From assembly GCA_947624095.1 (NCBI GenBank), contig CANQIR010000006.1:1-15410 (forward strand): a DNA stretch of 15,410 nucleotides, read 5' to 3'. The DNA is from an uncultured Bacilli bacterium. GTDB taxonomy: Bacteria; Bacillota_I; Bacilli_A; RF39; UBA660. Position numbers and translations under genes: made by a program. Every line of letters begins with the position of its first letter. The stretch's first letter is position 1. This document shows positions 13,587-15,410 of the stretch, in pieces. The notes under the pieces are model-generated. The model saw nothing but the letters and a program-made list of their open reading frames with translations, was not told the origin of the DNA and did no database searches.

Positions 13587-14285
13587 ATGAGAAAATTAGG
13601 TAAGAAGTATGTGGAAGCTTCTAAATTAGTAGAAAAAAATAAACTTTATACTAAAGAAGAAGCAACTGATTTAGTTAAAAAGACTTCAACTACTAAATTT
13701 GATAGTACTGTTGAAGTAGCTATTAAACTAAATGTTGATACTAAAAAGGCTGACCAACAATTAAGAGGCTCAATCGTATTACCTTATGGTACTGGTAAAA
13801 CTAAGAAAGTATTAGTTATTGCTAAGGGTGAGGCGGCTGAAGCAGCTAGAAAAGCTGGAGCTGATTATGTTGGTGATGTAGATATGATTGATAAAATTCA
13901 AAAAGAAAATTGGTTTGATTTTGATGTTATCGTTGCTACACCAGATATGATGGCTAGCCTTGGTAAAATTGGTCGTGTCTTAGGTCCTAAAGGTTTAATG
14001 CCAAATCCTAAAACAGGGACAGTTACTATGAATACAGCAAAAGCTGTAGAAGACATTAAAAAAGGTATGGTTGAATATAAGACTGATACTTATGGTAATG
14101 TTCATAGTATAATTGGTAAGGTATCATTTGATAGTAAGCAATTACTTGAAAACCTAGAATTTTTAGTTAATACTATTGCTAAAGCTAAGCCTTCAACAGT
14201 AAAAGGAGCTTATATGCAAAGTATTACAATCTCAACTACTATGGGTCCTGGTATCAAAGTAGATAAAAATTCTTTTGACATCTAA
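13587..14285 (+). CDS. rplA: 50S ribosomal protein L1
   Basis: L1 builds the mobile L1 stalk at the E site and, when in excess, binds the leader of its own operon. The 232-residue product is of standard length and shows the family blocks [20 protein letters not shown], the RNA-contacting [17 protein letters not shown], and [15 protein letters not shown]. The ATG follows an AAGGAGG site by seven bases. The final codons (Phe-Asp-Ile) overlap the -35 element of the rplJ promoter. It is co-transcribed with rplK. No terminator is seen before the rplJ promoter, so some transcripts may read through into rplJ-rplL. Confidence 0.98.
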   Translation: MRKLGKKYVEASKLVEKNKLYTKEEATDLVKKTSTTKFDSTVEVAIKLNVDTKKADQQLRGSIVLPYGTGKTKKVLVIAKGEAAEAARKAGADYVGDVDMIDKIQKENWFDFDVIVATPDMMASLGKIGRVLGPKGLMPNPKTGTVTMNTAKAVEDIKKGMVEYKTDTYGNVHSIIGKVSFDSKQLLENLEFLVNTIAKAKPSTVKGAYMQSITISTTMGPGIKVDKNSFDI

Positions 14286-14303
14286 GAATTAATTTAATAT
14301 AAT
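14275..14303 (+). promoter_or_regulatory. Perfect consensus promoter of rplJ-rplL
   Basis: TTGACA (14275-14280), 17-base spacer, TATAAT (14298-14303): both hexamers and the spacing are exact consensus. The -35 overlaps the last codons of rplA. Expected start is near 14310. Confidence 0.85.
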
Positions 14304-14309
14304 ATAAAT

Positions 14310-14415
14310 GCTTAAAGAAGCGAGTCTCCGAAGAAAGTAGGTGCAAAGTAAATCCTACCGAGGAAAAACTTTTGTATAGGTATACTAGAGCTTTTCCGTG
14401 GGAAAAGCTTTTTTA
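14310..14415 (+). ncRNA. Ribosomal protein L10 leader
   Basis: The transcript leader contains the conserved L10-leader core GAAGAAAGTAGGTGC (14330-14344) and CCTACCGAGG (14354-14363), in which GTAGG (14337-14341) pairs with CCTAC (14354-14358) beside a kink-turn-like bulge. In Bacillus the L10(L12)4 complex binds this element and causes premature termination. Here GGAAAA (14362-14367) can pair with TTTTCC (14392-14397) as an antiterminator, and the same TTTTCC is the left arm of the terminator that follows, so the two structures exclude each other. Confidence 0.85.
14389..14414 (+). terminator. Attenuator terminator of the L10 leader
   Basis: AGCTTTTCC (14389-14397) pairs perfectly with GGAAAAGCT (14401-14409) and is followed by T residues to 14414. 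Being upstream of rplJ, it works as the regulated terminator of the leader. Confidence 0.8.
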
Positions 14416-14440
14416 ATAGAAATCTAAAGGGAGGAAGAAT

Positions 14441-14932
14441 ATGGCGAGTCAAGCAAATCTAAATGCAAAAAAAGAAATTGTTAAAGAGATAGTTGATAAT
14501 GTTAAAAATAGTGATGCTGTTGTATTATTTACTTATCAAGGTTTAACAGTTGCTGAGTTAAGTGAACTTCGTAAAGCATTAAGAAGTTGCGAAGGGGAAG
14601 CAAGAATTTATAAGAATACCCTACTTAAGATTGCTTTAGATGAACTAAAAATCGATCTAGATGGATTTTTAGAAGGACCTAATGCGATTGTATTTGGTAA
14701 AGATTTATTAGGGGTTATTAAAGCTCTTGATAAGTTTGCTAAGGAACATGATAAAGTTGGTATTAGGGTAGGTATAATCAGTGGTGAAGTTGCTGATTGT
14801 AATGTTATTAAAGAATATGCAAGTATTCCTTCAAGAGAAGGTTTACTTACAATGCTTGCTGGTGGTATGATTCAATATGTTAGAGATTTAGCAATTGGTC
14901 TTAACCTTTATGCAGAGCAATTAGAAAAATAG
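14441..14932 (+). CDS. rplJ: 50S ribosomal protein L10
   Basis: L10 anchors the L7/L12 dimers to the ribosome base and is the autoregulator of this operon. The 163-residue product has the usual length and features: an N-terminal RNA-binding domain with VLFTYQGLTVAELSELRKALR and ARIYKNTLLKIAL, the EGPNAIVFG block (about 79-87), and a C-terminal helix (AGGMIQYVRDLAIGLNLYAEQL) that carries L7/L12. The ATG is seven bases after GGGAGGAA. Expression is set by the consensus promoter and the L10 leader upstream. rplL follows 16 bases after the stop. Confidence 0.98.
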   Translation: MASQANLNAKKEIVKEIVDNVKNSDAVVLFTYQGLTVAELSELRKALRSCEGEARIYKNTLLKIALDELKIDLDGFLEGPNAIVFGKDLLGVIKALDKFAKEHDKVGIRVGIISGEVADCNVIKEYASIPSREGLLTMLAGGMIQYVRDLAIGLNLYAEQLEK

Positions 14933-14948
14933 GAAAGGAATGATTTAA

Positions 14949-15323
14949 ATGGCAAAATTAACAAAGGAAGATTTTATTAGTGCTTTAAAAGAAATGACTA
15001 TTCTTGAAGTTAAAGAATTAGTTGATGCAATGAAAGAGGAATTTGGTGTAGATCCAAGTGCTGTAGCTGTTGCTGCTGCACCTGCAGGAGCTGGAGCTCA
15101 AGAAGACGCTGGAAGTTCTATGAAGACTGTAGTTTTAAAAGATGCTGGAGCTGCTAAGATTGGTGTTATCAAAATCTTAAAAGAAATTACTGGTTTAGGA
15201 CTTGTTGAAGCTAAAGCATTAGCTGATAATGGTGGTAATGTTAAAGAAAATATTACTGCTGATGAAGCTAACCAAATTAAAGCACAATTAGAAGAAGCTG
15301 GAGCTACTGTAGAATTAGCTTAG
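14949..15323 (+). CDS. rplL: 50S ribosomal protein L7/L12
   Basis: L7/L12 is the multicopy stalk protein that recruits translational GTPases. The 124 residues comprise the N-terminal dimerisation domain (about 1-33), an Ala/Gly-rich hinge (AVAAAPAGAGAQEDAGSS, about 38-58), and the C-terminal factor-binding domain with the conserved KIGVIKILKEITGLGLVEAK segment and the final EEAGATVELA. Length is standard. A GGAAAGGAA-type ribosome binding site lies in the short gap after rplJ. The gene ends at a strong terminator, so rpoB, when present downstream, would need other transcription. Confidence 0.99.
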   Translation: MAKLTKEDFISALKEMTILEVKELVDAMKEEFGVDPSAVAVAAAPAGAGAQEDAGSSMKTVVLKDAGAAKIGVIKILKEITGLGLVEAKALADNGGNVKENITADEANQIKAQLEEAGATVELA

Positions 15324-15332
15324 TTAATTTTT

Positions 15333-15359
15333 AAAAGATAGTGAAAACTATCTTTTTTT
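15333..15359 (+). terminator. Terminator after rplL
   Basis: A perfect 10-bp stem AAAAGATAGT / ACTATCTTTT (15333-15342 and 15347-15356) with a GAAA tetraloop and a T-run ends the rplJ-rplL transcript. Confidence 0.85.
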
Positions 15360-15387
15360 GTGATATATTACTTGATGAGGGATATGT

Positions 15388-15410
15388 ATGAAATTAAATA
15401 ATCATGGTTG
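15388..15410 (+). CDS. Start of an unidentified gene, cut by the window edge
   Basis: An ATG at 15388, six bases after GAGGG, opens a frame reading MKLNNHG to the edge. Seven residues are too few to identify it. In Bacillus an rsmC-like methyltransferase gene (ybxB) follows rplL, but this beginning does not resemble that protein. Confidence 0.45.

Noticed and set aside
1..15410. DGR template repeat, reverse transcriptase, CRISPR array, insertion sequence or rRNA/tRNA genes in the window
   Set aside because: I saw no second copy of the GC-rich tract, no reverse transcriptase motif, no regularly spaced repeats, no transposase and no structural RNA gene.

Overview
The window is about 15.4 kb of AT-rich bacterial chromosome. 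The gene order (Mini-III RNase, rlmB, sigH-like sigma factor, secE, nusG, rplK, rplA, rplJ, rplL), the strong AGGAGG-type ribosome binding sites, the L10 leader and the class B-type sortase point to a low-GC Bacillota lineage. UGA is used as a stop (radical SAM gene, mrnC, rlmB), so the code is standard and not the Mycoplasma code. The family of the first protein, which I know mainly from uncultured gut Bacilli-like genomes, suggests an intestinal member of that group. That placement is inference.

Layout. (1) 1-611: 3' end of a large, probably extracellular protein. Its C-terminal domain holds a sharply GC-rich, adenine-poor patch (about 431-545) that looks like the variable region of a diversity-generating retroelement. 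(2) 616-1890: a shared terminator, an Xre-type repressor gene on the minus strand, and a divergent stand-alone radical SAM gene, each with its own promoter. (3) 2023-4830: uvrA. (4) 4888-6663: lgt and trxB with their own promoter and terminator. (5) 6667-8397: mrnC, rlmB and sigH as a compact operon. (6) 8396-10862: a class B-like sortase gene on the minus strand, divergent from a wall-anchored surface protein gene whose sorting signal is NPLTAD. This pair sits between sigH and secE, which are close neighbours in Bacillus. (7) 10973-11744: secE and nusG. (8) 11782-12793: two overlapping genes, one HNH-like and one unknown, interrupting the usual nusG-rplK adjacency. (9) 12842-14285: rplK-rplA behind a promoter and a leader that resembles the ribosomal protein L1 binding site. 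(10) 14275-15359: rplJ-rplL behind a perfect consensus promoter and an L10 leader ending in an attenuator. (11) 15388 to the end: start of a further gene.

How the parts work together. The core is translation and transcription housekeeping: ribosomal stalk and L1 arm proteins under autogenous control, 23S rRNA maturation and methylation, Sec translocon, NusG. Envelope functions are interleaved: lipoprotein acylation by Lgt, and a sortase with its likely substrate. The accessory parts, and the best candidates for something new, are the putative hypervariable protein at the left edge, the sortase and substrate pair with an unusual active-site position and promoter, and the two-gene insert between nusG and rplK.
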